DNA of 53,489 nt from Lachnospiraceae bacterium (GCA_022773965.1 JALFNQ010000036.1:1-53489), one strand, 5' to 3'; shown: positions 1 through 10,032, numbered from the stretch's first letter. Numbers and translations are program-made. The notes: generated by a model not told the origin, from the sequence alone.

Positions 1-55
1 TCACAGCCAAGTGAAATAAATAATATATTCATGTATACTCCTGTATTTATAAAGG

Positions 56-83
56 AAAAAGCCGAAACTGTGCTGCTCCGGCT
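56..83 (-). terminator. Possible rho-independent terminator downstream of rpoZ
   Basis: Short stem agccg/cggct followed on the minus strand by a T-run (ctttttcc). Confidence 0.4.
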
Positions 84-95
84 CCTCACTCCCGA

Positions 96-416
96 TTATT
101 CTTCTGCCAGTGTACCTTCTGCTTCGCCGGTATCTGCTACCAGTTCATCTGTAGCTGCACTCACAGGAACAACATCTTCTTCCTCATTCTCACCAAGAAT
201 CTTTACCTTGCCCTCATAAATCTCCTGTACTGCGGTGGAAAGAGGCTTTTTGCCATTTGCGTGTGCTACCAGAGGCTCATCACCTGCGATCAGCTGGCGT
301 GCGCGCTTTGCAGCAGCGATCACGATAGAGTAACGGCTATTGACAACCGGCTCCTCGCCAACCTCAGTGGTATTGTTTACAACTTTCATCAGTTCTACAT
401 AAGACGGATGGATCAT
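96..416 (-). CDS. rpoZ: DNA-directed RNA polymerase subunit omega
   Basis: MIHPSYVELMKVV...NSRYSIVIAAAKRARQL; located next to gmk. Confidence 0.9.
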   Translation of the reverse strand: MIHPSYVELMKVVNNTTEVGEEPVVNSRYSIVIAAAKRARQLIAGDEPLVAHANGKKPLSTAVQEIYEGKVKILGENEEEDVVPVSAATDELVADTGEAEGTLAEE

Positions 417-418
417 AA

Positions 419-1057
419 TTATTCTCCTTTCGCATAATCTGCTAATTCTGCTTTTATTTGATTGATAAATCCTTCATTTCTAAATATCTTTGTATGTTCA
501 TTCTGTAAAATGGAATGAACCTGCTCCACACATGCTTCCAGCTCGTCATTGACGATCAGGTAATCATATGCCTCCACGCCTGCGCATTCTTCACCTGCAC
601 GGCAAAGTCTTTCGTGAACAACCTGCGGCGATTCTGTTGCTCTGCCGACCAGACGGTTCTTTAACACCTCAAAATTGGGCGGTGTTACAAAAAGAAGCAC
701 GGTATCAGGGTATTTCTCCTTGATCTTTAACGCACCCTGTATCTCAATCTCAAGAATGACATCCTTACCCTTTGCAAGCTGTTCCTGCACATATGACTTT
801 GGTGTCCCATAATAGTTATTCACGTATCTGGCATACTCTAACAGCTCATCCTTCTCGATCATTTCCTCAAACTGTTCCACTGACCGGAAAAAATACTCGC
901 GGCCGTCTTCCTCTCCCGGACGGGGAGCACGGGTAGTTGCCGAGATCGACAATGCATAATTTTGCGGATATTTTTCCATCAGGCGTTTCATGATCGTACC
1001 TTTACCGGAACCGGAAAAACCGGATACAACGGTCAAAATACCAGTCTGTGCTTCCAT
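419..1057 (-). CDS. gmk: Guanylate kinase
   Basis: P-loop GFSGSGKGTIMKRL; SATTRAPRPGEEDGREYFF. Confidence 0.97.
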   Translation of the reverse strand: MEAQTGILTVVSGFSGSGKGTIMKRLMEKYPQNYALSISATTRAPRPGEEDGREYFFRSVEQFEEMIEKDELLEYARYVNNYYGTPKSYVQEQLAKGKDVILEIEIQGALKIKEKYPDTVLLFVTPPNFEVLKNRLVGRATESPQVVHERLCRAGEECAGVEAYDYLIVNDELEACVEQVHSILQNEHTKIFRNEGFINQIKAELADYAKGE

Positions 1058-1059
1058 TA

Positions 1060-1320
1060 TTATTCCTCCTCTGTGCTGTCATTGCGATTTTTCATTCTTC
1101 CTGAAAGCGTATCCGGAAGCAGTGCTGACAGGATCACCCGGTCATTTTCCGTAAAGATCACTGCTCTGGTACGACGTCCCTGTGTGGCATCGATCAGTCT
1201 GGATTCCTCTTTTGCTTTCTGGATCATGCGCTTTGCCGGCGCAGAATCCGGGGTGATCATGGCAATAATTTTATCTGCATTGACGATATTGCCAAAGCCG
1301 ATGTTCATAAAATTATTCAA
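1060..1320 (-). CDS. remA: RemA-like extracellular matrix regulatory protein (DUF370)
   Basis: FMNIGFGNIVNADKIIAMITPDSAPAKRMI...DATQGRRTRAVI; the start codon appears to be TTG. Confidence 0.9.
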   Translation of the reverse strand: MNNFMNIGFGNIVNADKIIAMITPDSAPAKRMIQKAKEESRLIDATQGRRTRAVIFTENDRVILSALLPDTLSGRMKNRNDSTEEE

Positions 1321-2191
1321 TGTTCTGTATCTGCTCCCTTACTTTTTCAATGTCAGTCTTGAGGTTGATACCGGTATCTGAAATGGACAGATCATTGGAT
1401 TTTGACAGGATCGTGTTCGCCTCACGGTTCATCTCCTGAGCGATAAAATCCAGCTTGCGCCCTACACTACCTCCGGCGATGAGTACATCCTTCATGCCCT
1501 TGATATGGCTGCGCAACCGCACCATCTCCTCATCCACACAGATCTTGTCGGCAAACAGCGTCACCTCGGTGGCAATACGACTCTCATCGATCTGGGCATC
1601 TGCCAGGAGATCCTGAATCTTTGCCTGTAATTTGCTGCGGTATTCAGAGATGATCTCCGGTGAGCGCTGTTCGATATAGTCCACATAGCTGTTCATCTGT
1701 GTGAGTTTGTCGATCAAATCATTTTTCAGATGTTCACCCTCGATGATCCGGGCCTCCACGAACTTTTCACAGGCACCGCGCACAGCCTTCTCCAAAACTG
1801 TCCACAGTTCTTTTTCATCCGTGTCCTCTTCCTCCATGACAAATACGTCCGGATAACGCGAAAGAGTACTGACTCTGATGTCGTTCTCAAGACCAAAGGT
1901 CTCTGACATCTGCTTCAGATAATTCAGATACTGTCCTGCCAGCTGCTCATTATATTTCAGGGCATAGCCAGCTTCTGACAAATCCTCATAGGAAACAAAT
2001 ACATCCACCTTTCCGCGCTCCATATACTCTTTGAGTACACTGCGGATCGAGCTTTCAAAAATACTGAGTTTTTTCGGCATCTTGACACTGACATCCAGAT
2101 AACGGTGATTGACTGCCTTGATCTCAACAGTCATCTTCCACTGTTCATCTGCCACCTCGCATCTTCCGAAGCCGGTCATACTTTTTATCAT
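1313..2191 (-). CDS. YicC family protein (putative endoribonuclease)
   Basis: MIKSMTGFGRCE N-terminus; C-terminal DFIAQEMNREANTILSKSND; RBS ggagg before the ATG at 2191. Confidence 0.93.
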   Translation of the reverse strand: MIKSMTGFGRCEVADEQWKMTVEIKAVNHRYLDVSVKMPKKLSIFESSIRSVLKEYMERGKVDVFVSYEDLSEAGYALKYNEQLAGQYLNYLKQMSETFGLENDIRVSTLSRYPDVFVMEEEDTDEKELWTVLEKAVRGACEKFVEARIIEGEHLKNDLIDKLTQMNSYVDYIEQRSPEIISEYRSKLQAKIQDLLADAQIDESRIATEVTLFADKICVDEEMVRLRSHIKGMKDVLIAGGSVGRKLDFIAQEMNREANTILSKSNDLSISDTGINLKTDIEKVREQIQNIE

Positions 2192-2335
2192 AAAATCCTC
2201 CAATACCCATGACGAATGATCATCCCCATGGAAAAATCTTTGTCCCCTGCATCACCTTTTCTCCCATTCGGTATGCATAATCATCGTTATTATAAGTCAA
2301 ATGTTTTCATTCGTCAAATGTTTTAAAAAAAAGCA

Positions 2336-2363
2336 GTGCCAGACACCAAAAGGAGTCTGACAC
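2336..2363. repeat. REP-like hairpin (gtgccagacacc-aaaa-ggagtctgacac)
   Basis: Imperfect 12-bp stem with 10 of 12 pairs; resembles GTGTCAGGCACC-type palindromes. Confidence 0.6.
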
Positions 2364-2423
2364 CACGTTCTGTCTCAATTTTTTAGAATCCATCAAAAAG
2401 ACAGACAAAAGTAAGACAAATGA

Positions 2424-2452
2424 TTGACTTTCCACGACTATTTCTATTAAAA
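2424..2452 (+). promoter_or_regulatory. Putative sigma-A promoter for rqcH
   Basis: TTGACT -35, about 16-17 bp spacer, AT-rich -10 (attaaa). Confidence 0.45.
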
Positions 2453-2487
2453 TATCACGAAAAGACGTTTAAAGGAGGACTTTTCTC

Positions 2488-4236
2488 ATGGCTTTTGACG
2501 GAATTGTCGTTGCAAATATTATAAATGAACTGAACAAGACTGTAAAAGGCGGGCGCATCAGTAAGATCGCACAGCCGGAAAGCGATGCTCTGATGCTCAC
2601 CATCAAGGGCAGCGACGGACAGCACCGCCTCTCCATTTCTGCCAGCGCTTCCCTGCCCTTCGTGTATCTGACTGCTACCAATAAGCCAAGCCCCATGACG
2701 GCACCAAATTTCTGTATGCTGCTGCGCAAATTTATCGCTAACGGGCGGGTCACGGACATCACGCAGCCGGGGTTAGAGCGCATCATCTGCTTTACCATCG
2801 AGCATCTGGACGAGCTGGGTGATCTGCGAAAAAAGCGGCTGATTGTTGAACTCATGGGCAAGCACAGCAATATCATCTTCTGCGATGAAAATGACCGGAT
2901 CATTGACAGCATCAAGCATATTCCCGCCTCAGTCAGCTCCGTGCGGGAGGTGCTGCCCGGCCGGGACTATTTTATTCCGAATACACAGGAAAAATGCGAC
3001 CCGCTGACCGCGACACCCCAGACGATCCTCGCCGATGCCTGCAGCCGTTCCCTTCCCCTTTCAAAGGCACTCTATCTCACCTACACCGGCATCAGTCCCA
3101 CAGTGGCAAATGAGGTATGCCACCGCGCCGGACTGGACGCAGACGCCCATATGGACAGCCTTTCCGAGGACGAAAAGCTGCATTTTGCCAACGAATTCTA
3201 CTGGCTGATCTGCGATATCAAAGAACAGAAATTCACTCCATGCATGATCAAAAAGGGCGCGGAGCCCATCGAATTTTCTGCGGTAGCTCTGCGGGAATAC
3301 GGAGATTTTTCGGACTATACGATTGAAAACTACGACTCCATCTCCACGGTGCTGGAGCGCTACTACGCGGACAAGGATCTCTACACCCGTATCCGTCAGA
3401 AATCCGTGGACCTGCGCCGGATCGTAAATACAGCACTGGAGCGCGATGTCAAAAAGCTCTCCCTGCAGCAAAAACAGCTGCGTGATACGGAAAAACGTGA
3501 CAAATACAAGGTGTATGGGGAACTGTTACAGGCCTACGGCTACGGTGTCGAGGAAGGTGCCACGAAGTTAGAGGCACTCAATTATTATTCAAACGAGATG
3601 ATCACCATTCCGCTGGATCCGCAGCTTAGCGCACAGGAAAATGCCCAGAAATATTTTGCAAAGTATGGCAAATTAAAGCGCACCTGTGAGGCGCTGCAGC
3701 AACTGACCGTTGAGGTGCAGGATGAGATCACCTATCTGGAATCCGTGGCAAACTCTCTGGATATCGCTGTCACGGAGGAGGATTTGTCTGCCATCAAGGT
3801 GGAACTGACCGAGAGTGGATTTATTAAAAAACACACGTCAAAAAAGGGAGCAAAAGCTTCTAAGAGTAAGCCTTTTCACTATCGCAGCAATGACGGCTTT
3901 GATATTTTTATCGGAAAAAATAACCTGCAGAATGAGGAGCTGACCTTTAAGGTGGCCAACGGCGGTGACTGGTGGTTTCATGCAAAGGGAATGCCCGGAT
4001 CTCATGTCATTGTAAAAACGGAAGGAAAAGAGCTTCCCGACCGCACCTTTGAGGAAGCAGCAAAGCTCGCCGGCTATTATTCCAAGGGACGCGGCGTAGA
4101 AAAAATTGAAATTGATTATCTGCAACGAAAAAATGTAAAAAAACCGAACGGTTCTGCGCCGGGCTTTGTTGTCTATTATACGAATTATTCCATGACGATA
4201 CACCCGGATATTTCAGACATTCCATTTATTGAATAA
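2488..4236 (+). CDS. rqcH: NFACT family ribosome quality-control protein RqcH / fibronectin-binding-like
   Basis: MAFDGIVVANIINELNKTVKGGRISKI; C-terminal GGDWWFHAKGMPGSHVIVKT; strong AAAGGAGGA RBS. Confidence 0.95.
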   Translation: MAFDGIVVANIINELNKTVKGGRISKIAQPESDALMLTIKGSDGQHRLSISASASLPFVYLTATNKPSPMTAPNFCMLLRKFIANGRVTDITQPGLERIICFTIEHLDELGDLRKKRLIVELMGKHSNIIFCDENDRIIDSIKHIPASVSSVREVLPGRDYFIPNTQEKCDPLTATPQTILADACSRSLPLSKALYLTYTGISPTVANEVCHRAGLDADAHMDSLSEDEKLHFANEFYWLICDIKEQKFTPCMIKKGAEPIEFSAVALREYGDFSDYTIENYDSISTVLERYYADKDLYTRIRQKSVDLRRIVNTALERDVKKLSLQQKQLRDTEKRDKYKVYGELLQAYGYGVEEGATKLEALNYYSNEMITIPLDPQLSAQENAQKYFAKYGKLKRTCEALQQLTVEVQDEITYLESVANSLDIAVTEEDLSAIKVELTESGFIKKHTSKKGAKASKSKPFHYRSNDGFDIFIGKNNLQNEELTFKVANGGDWWFHAKGMPGSHVIVKTEGKELPDRTFEEAAKLAGYYSKGRGVEKIEIDYLQRKNVKKPNGSAPGFVVYYTNYSMTIHPDISDIPFIE

Positions 4237-4393
4237 ATTTGAAAAACTTGTTACGTTTATTTTGATTTTCTCCTCACATACTATGACTACCAACAGCAAA
4301 CAAGCTGTTGATCATATACAAAAGCAAATAACCAATTGTAACTGTAAGGCACTTCAAACAGTTACCGGGCATTTACAAAGGAGGAAATTCAAT

Positions 4394-4594
4394 ATGTCAA
4401 GCAAGAATACTACTTCTGTACCTGAGGCAAAGGAAGCGATGAATCGTTTTAAATATGAGGTTGCAAGCGAGCTGGGTGTGCCGTTAAAGGACGGCTACAA
4501 CGGTGATCTCACCTCCAGACAGAACGGTTCTGTCGGTGGCTATATGGTCAAGAAAATGATCGAGGCACAGGAGAAACAGATGGCAGGCAAATAA
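4394..4594 (+). CDS. Small acid-soluble spore protein, alpha/beta type
   Basis: NRFKYEVASELGVPLKDGYNGDLTSRQNGSVGGYMVKKMIE; aaaggagg RBS; the 4229 start given by the ORF track is too far upstream. Confidence 0.96.
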   Translation: MSSKNTTSVPEAKEAMNRFKYEVASELGVPLKDGYNGDLTSRQNGSVGGYMVKKMIEAQEKQMAGK

Positions 4595-4610
4595 ACGCTG
4601 TCAAAAACAA

Positions 4611-4652
4611 AAATGCGCTCACCGCAGGATACCTGCGGCGGGCGCATTTTTT
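4611..4652 (+). terminator. Rho-independent terminator after the SASP gene
   Basis: aaatgcgc...ccgcagg/cctgcgg...gcgcattt followed by TTTTTT. Confidence 0.9.
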
Positions 4653-4696
4653 TCGCATATCTCCCGCGTAAAAGGGAATACACAAACGCTTCGCTG

Positions 4697-6754
4697 CTAC
4701 AGGCTCAGCGTCACATCACCCTTTTCAAATATTTCTTTCATCTTCATACGCAGATTTTCATGTTTTTCCATCTGCAAGCCGGGGTCTTCCGTTAAAATTC
4801 GTTTTACCTCGTCAGAGGCGTGTTGAAGCACTTTTGCATCCGTATAAATATCCGCGATCAGAAAGCTCATATCGCCGGATTGTCGAATGCCAAAGAAATC
4901 TCCCGGTCCCCGCAGCTTCAAGTCCTCAGAGGCGATAAAAAATCCATCGTTTGATCGATTTAATATATCCAGACGCTCCTTCGCCCGGTCGGAATCCGAA
5001 GCATTCATCATAATGCAGTAGGATTGTGCACTGCCGCGGCCCACACGCCCCCGCAGCTGATGGAGCTGTGCCAAACCAAAACGGTCTGCATTCTCGATCA
5101 TCATGACGGTGGCATTTGGCACATTGACGCCGACTTCGATCACAGTCGTGGACACCAGAATGTCTGTCTTATGATCTTTGAAATCCTCCATGACCTGATT
5201 TTTCTCAGCCGCCTTCATCTTTCCATGCAGGCAGGCAATGCGCACACCAGGCGACAAGGAAGCTTTCAGCTGCTCCGTATAGTCGGTTACATTGTTTGCG
5301 TCAAAGTTTTCCGATGCCTCCACCAGCGGACAAATGATGTACACCTGATGTCCCGCCGCGATCTCTTTTTCCAGAAAGGCGTTCGCTTTCTGGCGGTAAG
5401 CCTCTCCTACCACACAGTTTTTGATGGGAAGTCTGGTGGCGGGCACTTCGTCCATGACAGAGATCGCCATATCGCCATATAAAATAATGGCCAGCGTCCG
5501 CGGAATCGGTGTCGCACTCATGACAAGGATGTGGGGCGTCTGTCCTTTCTCTGCAAAGGTCTCCCGCTGGCGCACACCAAAGCGGTGCTGTTCGTCTGTG
5601 ATGACCAGAGCCAGATTCTCATATTCCACCGCTTCCTGGATCAGCGCATGGGTACCAACGATCAGTGCATCCGGATGTGCGGCAATCTGCGCCCGGGCTT
5701 CACGCTTTTGCCTGGCTGTCATGGATCCGGTCAGTAAAACGATCGTTTTTTCGATACCAAACCGCTCACACAGCTCCAAAAAAGACTGTTCATGCTGTTT
5801 TGCGAGTACCTCTGTGGGAGCCATGATCGCCGACTGATAACCACTGTCGGAGGCATAGAGCATCGCAAGGAACGCAACGATCGTCTTTCCGCTGCCTACA
5901 TCTCCCTGAATGAGCCGCTGCATAAGCACCTCACCCTGCATATCCTTTAAAATTTCATCCAGTGTACGACGCTGCGCGGCCGTCAATGCATAGGGAAGCT
6001 GACCGATATATGTGTCAAGCTCTGCCGGATCACCAAAATGATGGGGATTTTCCTGCCTTTCCTCCCCGTTTTTCTGCAGCTGCATGGTCATCAGAAACAG
6101 GAAAAACTCGTCAAATACAAGCCGTCTGCGAGCCCAGGTAAGCGTATCCATGGAATCCGGAAAATGGATCTGGTCAAGGGCATAGTTATATTCTGCCAGA
6201 TCGTATTTCTGCCGGACATCCGTTGGCAGATAATCAAAAAAGCTGTCGCAGGAATCCAACGCATTCCGAATGGTTTTCATCAAAAATTTGTTTGTAATGC
6301 CTCTTGTCAGAGCGTAGACCGGCTGCATCGTTTCCTCAACCGCCTGGTAATCCTCCGGTGAGAATAACGCAGGCTGCTCCATGTGGAACGTACCGTTTTT
6401 GTCCGTTACTTTTCCATACAGAATCACCGTTTTTCCTTTTTTCAAACTGCTGGCAATATATGGCAGGCGAAACCAGATCGCCTCAAATTTCGTCTCTGTA
6501 TATTCTGCCTTTAGCACTGTGATTGTCATGGCCCGGGTACGGCGCATCACAGCCGCCTTTTCGATGCGCACGACCACTGCGGCCCTTGCGCCGTCATATA
6601 ATTGATCAATCTCTACCGCGCGGGGATATTTCACATAATCTCTGGGAAAATGAAGGAGTATATCACCAATGGTGTATACTCCCATATTTTGTAAAAGTCC
6701 TTCAGTTTTTTCCCCTACGCCCTTCACTTTGCGGATAGGTGCAGTTAATTCCAT
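4697..6754 (-). CDS. recG: ATP-dependent DNA helicase RecG
   Basis: LIQGDVGSGKTIVAFLAML; ITDEQHRFGVRQR; SATPIPRTLA; QLRGRVGRG. Confidence 0.98.
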   Translation of the reverse strand: MELTAPIRKVKGVGEKTEGLLQNMGVYTIGDILLHFPRDYVKYPRAVEIDQLYDGARAAVVVRIEKAAVMRRTRAMTITVLKAEYTETKFEAIWFRLPYIASSLKKGKTVILYGKVTDKNGTFHMEQPALFSPEDYQAVEETMQPVYALTRGITNKFLMKTIRNALDSCDSFFDYLPTDVRQKYDLAEYNYALDQIHFPDSMDTLTWARRRLVFDEFFLFLMTMQLQKNGEERQENPHHFGDPAELDTYIGQLPYALTAAQRRTLDEILKDMQGEVLMQRLIQGDVGSGKTIVAFLAMLYASDSGYQSAIMAPTEVLAKQHEQSFLELCERFGIEKTIVLLTGSMTARQKREARAQIAAHPDALIVGTHALIQEAVEYENLALVITDEQHRFGVRQRETFAEKGQTPHILVMSATPIPRTLAIILYGDMAISVMDEVPATRLPIKNCVVGEAYRQKANAFLEKEIAAGHQVYIICPLVEASENFDANNVTDYTEQLKASLSPGVRIACLHGKMKAAEKNQVMEDFKDHKTDILVSTTVIEVGVNVPNATVMMIENADRFGLAQLHQLRGRVGRGSAQSYCIMMNASDSDRAKERLDILNRSNDGFFIASEDLKLRGPGDFFGIRQSGDMSFLIADIYTDAKVLQHASDEVKRILTEDPGLQMEKHENLRMKMKEIFEKGDVTLSL

Positions 6755-6759
6755 AAGGT

Positions 6760-8430
6760 TTACTCCACAGATAAAATATAATAATAGATGGGCTGTCCGC
6801 CATTATTGACCTCCACTTCAAGATCCTCATATTTCTCCTGAAGCTCGTCCGCCAGCGCCTGTGCATCCTCTCCAGATACATCCTCTCCGTAATAAAGGCT
6901 GATAATACCGCTCTCATCGTCCACAAGCTGATCTACCATCTCAAGCAACGTCTCATTCATGTCAGTGCCAACTGATAAAATACCGCTGTCACCAATGCCC
7001 ATAAAATCATTTTCTTTGATCTCTTTGTCATCAATCACCGTATCGCGCACCGCATAGGTGATCTGTCCGCTCTTCACATTTGCCAGCTCCTCTGTCATAC
7101 GTGACGCATTTTCCTCAGCGCTCTGCTCAGGAATATAATTGATCAGCGCACTGATACCCTGAGGAATGGTCTTTGTCGGAATGACGTAAACCTTTTTCTC
7201 TTTTGAGAGTGTAGCTGCCTGATTTGCCGCAAGAATGATATTTTTATTGTTTGGCAGCACAAAAACATTCTTCGCGGGAACCTTTACAATGGCATTTAAA
7301 ATGTCATCCGTACTGGGGTTCATCGTCTGACCACCCTCGATGATCACATCAACGCCGAGTCCGCTGAAGATCTCACTGAGACCTGCACCAGCGGAAACAC
7401 TGATAAAGCCCATCTCCTTTAATTCTACAGGAGCAGCCGCCTCTTCCTGTGCCTGTGCAGCCGCCAATTTCTGGGCATCCTTGATCAGACGCTCCTGATG
7501 CTCCTCGCGCATATTATCGATCTTGATCTTACTGAGAGAACCATGCTTCAATGCCTCCTGAATTGCAAGTCCCGGATCATTGGTATGTACATGGGTCTTT
7601 ACGATCTCGTCATCAGCAACCACTACGATAGAATCACCGATGGAGGTCAGAAACGCCTTGTACTTTGCCACCTGCTCATCACTCAAAGGCTGATTTAAGA
7701 CAATAATAAACTCTGTACAGTAACCGAATTTGATCTCAGCCTCTGTCTCGGCAGAAATCTTTGTGATGCCGCCAACAGACTTTGCCTGCTTTAGACTGCT
7801 ATAGTCGATCTCCTTGCCCATCAGCGCGTCATAGGCGCCCTGCAGAACAACCACCAGTCCCTGTCCGCCGGAATCCACAACACCTGCCTGCTTTAAAACC
7901 GGCAGCATGTCCGGAGTCTTCTTTAATACACGCTCTGCCTCATCAATGACCGCCTTCATAAATACCGCCAGATCGTCTGTCTCCTCTACCATCTCGATAG
8001 CCTTATCGGCAGCGCCTCTTGCAACGGTCAGGATCGTGCCCTCCTTCGGCTTCATAACCGCTTTGTAAGCAGTCTCGACAGCTTTGTCACAAGCCTCTGC
8101 GAGAACGACAGTATCAATGTATTCATAGTTTGCGATCACCTTTGTAAAACCGCGAAACAGCTGTGAAAGAATCACGCCGGAATTTCCCCTTGCGCCCCGC
8201 AGAGAACCGGATGAGATGGCCTTTGCCACAGACTTCATATCCTTTTTCTCAAGACCGCCGACCTCCTTTGCCGCAGCGAGGATCGTCATGGACATATTTG
8301 TTCCGGTATCGCCATCCGGCACTGGAAATACATTCAGTTCATTGATCCATTCTTTTTTTGCCTCCAGGTTGTTGGCACCTGCCAGAAACATCCTGGCCAG
8401 CAGCGATGCATCTATCTTCTCTATTCCCAC
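6760..8430 (-). CDS. DAK domain-containing kinase (YloV/FakA-like)
   Basis: NVFPVPDGDTGTNMSMT; GARGNSGVILSQLFRG; VVDSGGQGLVVV. Confidence 0.93.
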   Translation of the reverse strand: MGIEKIDASLLARMFLAGANNLEAKKEWINELNVFPVPDGDTGTNMSMTILAAAKEVGGLEKKDMKSVAKAISSGSLRGARGNSGVILSQLFRGFTKVIANYEYIDTVVLAEACDKAVETAYKAVMKPKEGTILTVARGAADKAIEMVEETDDLAVFMKAVIDEAERVLKKTPDMLPVLKQAGVVDSGGQGLVVVLQGAYDALMGKEIDYSSLKQAKSVGGITKISAETEAEIKFGYCTEFIIVLNQPLSDEQVAKYKAFLTSIGDSIVVVADDEIVKTHVHTNDPGLAIQEALKHGSLSKIKIDNMREEHQERLIKDAQKLAAAQAQEEAAAPVELKEMGFISVSAGAGLSEIFSGLGVDVIIEGGQTMNPSTDDILNAIVKVPAKNVFVLPNNKNIILAANQAATLSKEKKVYVIPTKTIPQGISALINYIPEQSAEENASRMTEELANVKSGQITYAVRDTVIDDKEIKENDFMGIGDSGILSVGTDMNETLLEMVDQLVDDESGIISLYYGEDVSGEDAQALADELQEKYEDLEVEVNNGGQPIYYYILSVE

Positions 8431-8442
8431 TTATCTTTCCTC

Positions 8443-8808
8443 CTAATCGATTACTCGTACGCCTTCTACGGAAATATTGATCTTTTTAATCTTCATTCCG
8501 GTAAACTCTTCCACACGATACTTCACAGTCTCCATCAGATTATCCGAAACAGTGAAAATACTCACTCCATAGGAAACAATGACATGAAAATCAATACTGA
8601 TCTCATTATGGTCATCAACAGTCACATTTATACCATGTGAGAGGTAATCTCTTTTCAACAACTTTACAAGACCGTCCTTCATGTTCACCGCAGCCATGCC
8701 AACGATACCGAAGCACTCCACCGCAACAGAACCTGCATAAGTGGCAATCACATCCGGATCAATGGTAACAGTACCTAAAGAATTGGTTAATTGTCCATTC
8801 ATAGTCAA
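8443..8808 (-). CDS. Asp23/Gls24 family envelope stress response protein
   Basis: IDPDVIATYAGSVAVECFGIVGMA; paired with the DAK-domain gene. Confidence 0.93.
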   Translation of the reverse strand: MTMNGQLTNSLGTVTIDPDVIATYAGSVAVECFGIVGMAAVNMKDGLVKLLKRDYLSHGINVTVDDHNEISIDFHVIVSYGVSIFTVSDNLMETVKYRVEEFTGMKIKKINISVEGVRVID

Positions 8809-9065
8809 ACCTCCATATCGTCATTCGGTAGCTGCGTATTTTCCTTAAAAACAAGTGAAAAGCATAATTTTGCAGATTACACAGTACCATATTCCTCTAT
8901 ATTCTATACCATCCACAGAAAAAAATAAACATATATTTGATTATTTTGCAATTTTTTTCAAATTATTCTTGCATTACATATTTGTATCTGATAAAATGTC
9001 CTAGTATGAGTTTGAAGAATATTGCTTCAAGCTACTTTTGGTAACCAGACAAGGAGGTGCAAGTC

Positions 9066-9251
9066 ATGGCAAAGTGTGCAGTATGTGGAAAAGGCGCTCA
9101 TTTCGGAAACAATGTGAGCCACTCTCATAGAAGATCAAACAGAATGTTTAAGTCAAACATCAAGTCTGTTCGTTGCAAGGTAAACGGAGGAACCCAGACA
9201 ATGTATGTTTGTGCTAGATGTCTGAAGTCAGGAAAAGTTGAGCGTGCATAG
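9066..9251 (+). CDS. rpmB: 50S ribosomal protein L28
   Basis: MAKCAVCGKGAHFGNNVSHSHRRSNRMFKSNIKSVR. Confidence 0.97.
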   Translation: MAKCAVCGKGAHFGNNVSHSHRRSNRMFKSNIKSVRCKVNGGTQTMYVCARCLKSGKVERA

Positions 9252-9300
9252 TTCATTTTTCCGAAAAGCAAAATGTCAAACATCGAAAGAAGCGTAAAAA

Positions 9301-9330
9301 AAGAAGCTGAGGTTTTCAGCTTCTTTTTTT
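9301..9330 (+). terminator. Terminator after rpmB
   Basis: gaagctga/tcagcttc stem followed by a T-run. Confidence 0.9.
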
Positions 9331-9355
9331 AGCTTTTGCCATTGTCTACGGGCAC

Positions 9356-9508
9356 TCAACAGCAGAATAACTGATAACCGATCAAAAGAAGTGCAGCGAC
9401 AATGACCACAAGGAGCACGGTACTCGTAATAAACAGCGAGATCAGCATACCAAGTGACATACAAAATAAAGAATAACCGATCAACCTGCGCACTGCCCTC
9501 ACCTCCAT
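9356..9508 (-). CDS. Small hydrophobic membrane protein, about 50 aa
   Basis: MEVRAVRRLIGYSLFCMSLGMLISLFITSTVLLVVIVAALLLIGYQLFCC; ggagg-like RBS. Confidence 0.6.
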   Translation of the reverse strand: MEVRAVRRLIGYSLFCMSLGMLISLFITSTVLLVVIVAALLLIGYQLFCC

Positions 9509-9520
9509 CAAAGATCCATC

Positions 9521-9552
9521 AAAAAAGCATATACTGTTATATAGTATATGCT
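9521..9552 (-). terminator. Terminator downstream of gerW
   Basis: Perfect 10-bp stem agcatatact/agtatatgct with a minus-strand T-run. Confidence 0.85.
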
Positions 9553-9563
9553 TCTTCTCTGCA

Positions 9564-9986
9564 TTATGATTCCGTCTTGAGCGCAGCATCTAACATATCG
9601 CTCATTGTTTTTTCTGCCTCTTCCTTTACCTCCGGAGCAACATCCTTTTGTTCCTTTTTTGTAAATTTATCTACAAACTCCGGTACCATATCAAGGATCT
9701 TTGTAATCCCATCCTGATTCTTGACGTTGACCAGACGCGTTGTACCGTTCTGGATCACGAGTACAGCTGACGGCTGGATCCGTCCGCCCATACCACCACC
9801 TGCATTGTTGGAATGATCCTTTGCAAAGGCGCCTGCACCTACGCCAAAGCTGACATCCACCAGCGGAAGGATGATCGTATCTCCGATGTGGATCGCATCC
9901 CCCACAACTGTTTTTGAAGAAATGAAACTGTCCATCCCCTTAAATAAAGATTCTACTGTGGAACGGAAATTAATGTTTTCTGCCAT
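9564..9986 (-). CDS. gerW: GerW (YtfJ) family sporulation protein
   Basis: VVGDAIHIGDTIILPLVDVSFGVGAGAF...GGGMGGRIQPSAVLVI. Confidence 0.93.
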   Translation of the reverse strand: MAENINFRSTVESLFKGMDSFISSKTVVGDAIHIGDTIILPLVDVSFGVGAGAFAKDHSNNAGGGMGGRIQPSAVLVIQNGTTRLVNVKNQDGITKILDMVPEFVDKFTKKEQKDVAPEVKEEAEKTMSDMLDAALKTES

Positions 9987-10032
9987 AATCAAAGCCTCCT
10001 GTAATTATTCTGGTCTATTCTGGTTGATATTA

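Noticed and set aside
962-1381. Plus-strand ORF antisense to gmk/remA
   Set aside because: Overlaps well-supported genes in antisense; composition typical of shadow ORFs. The same applies to most plus-strand ORFs in the track.
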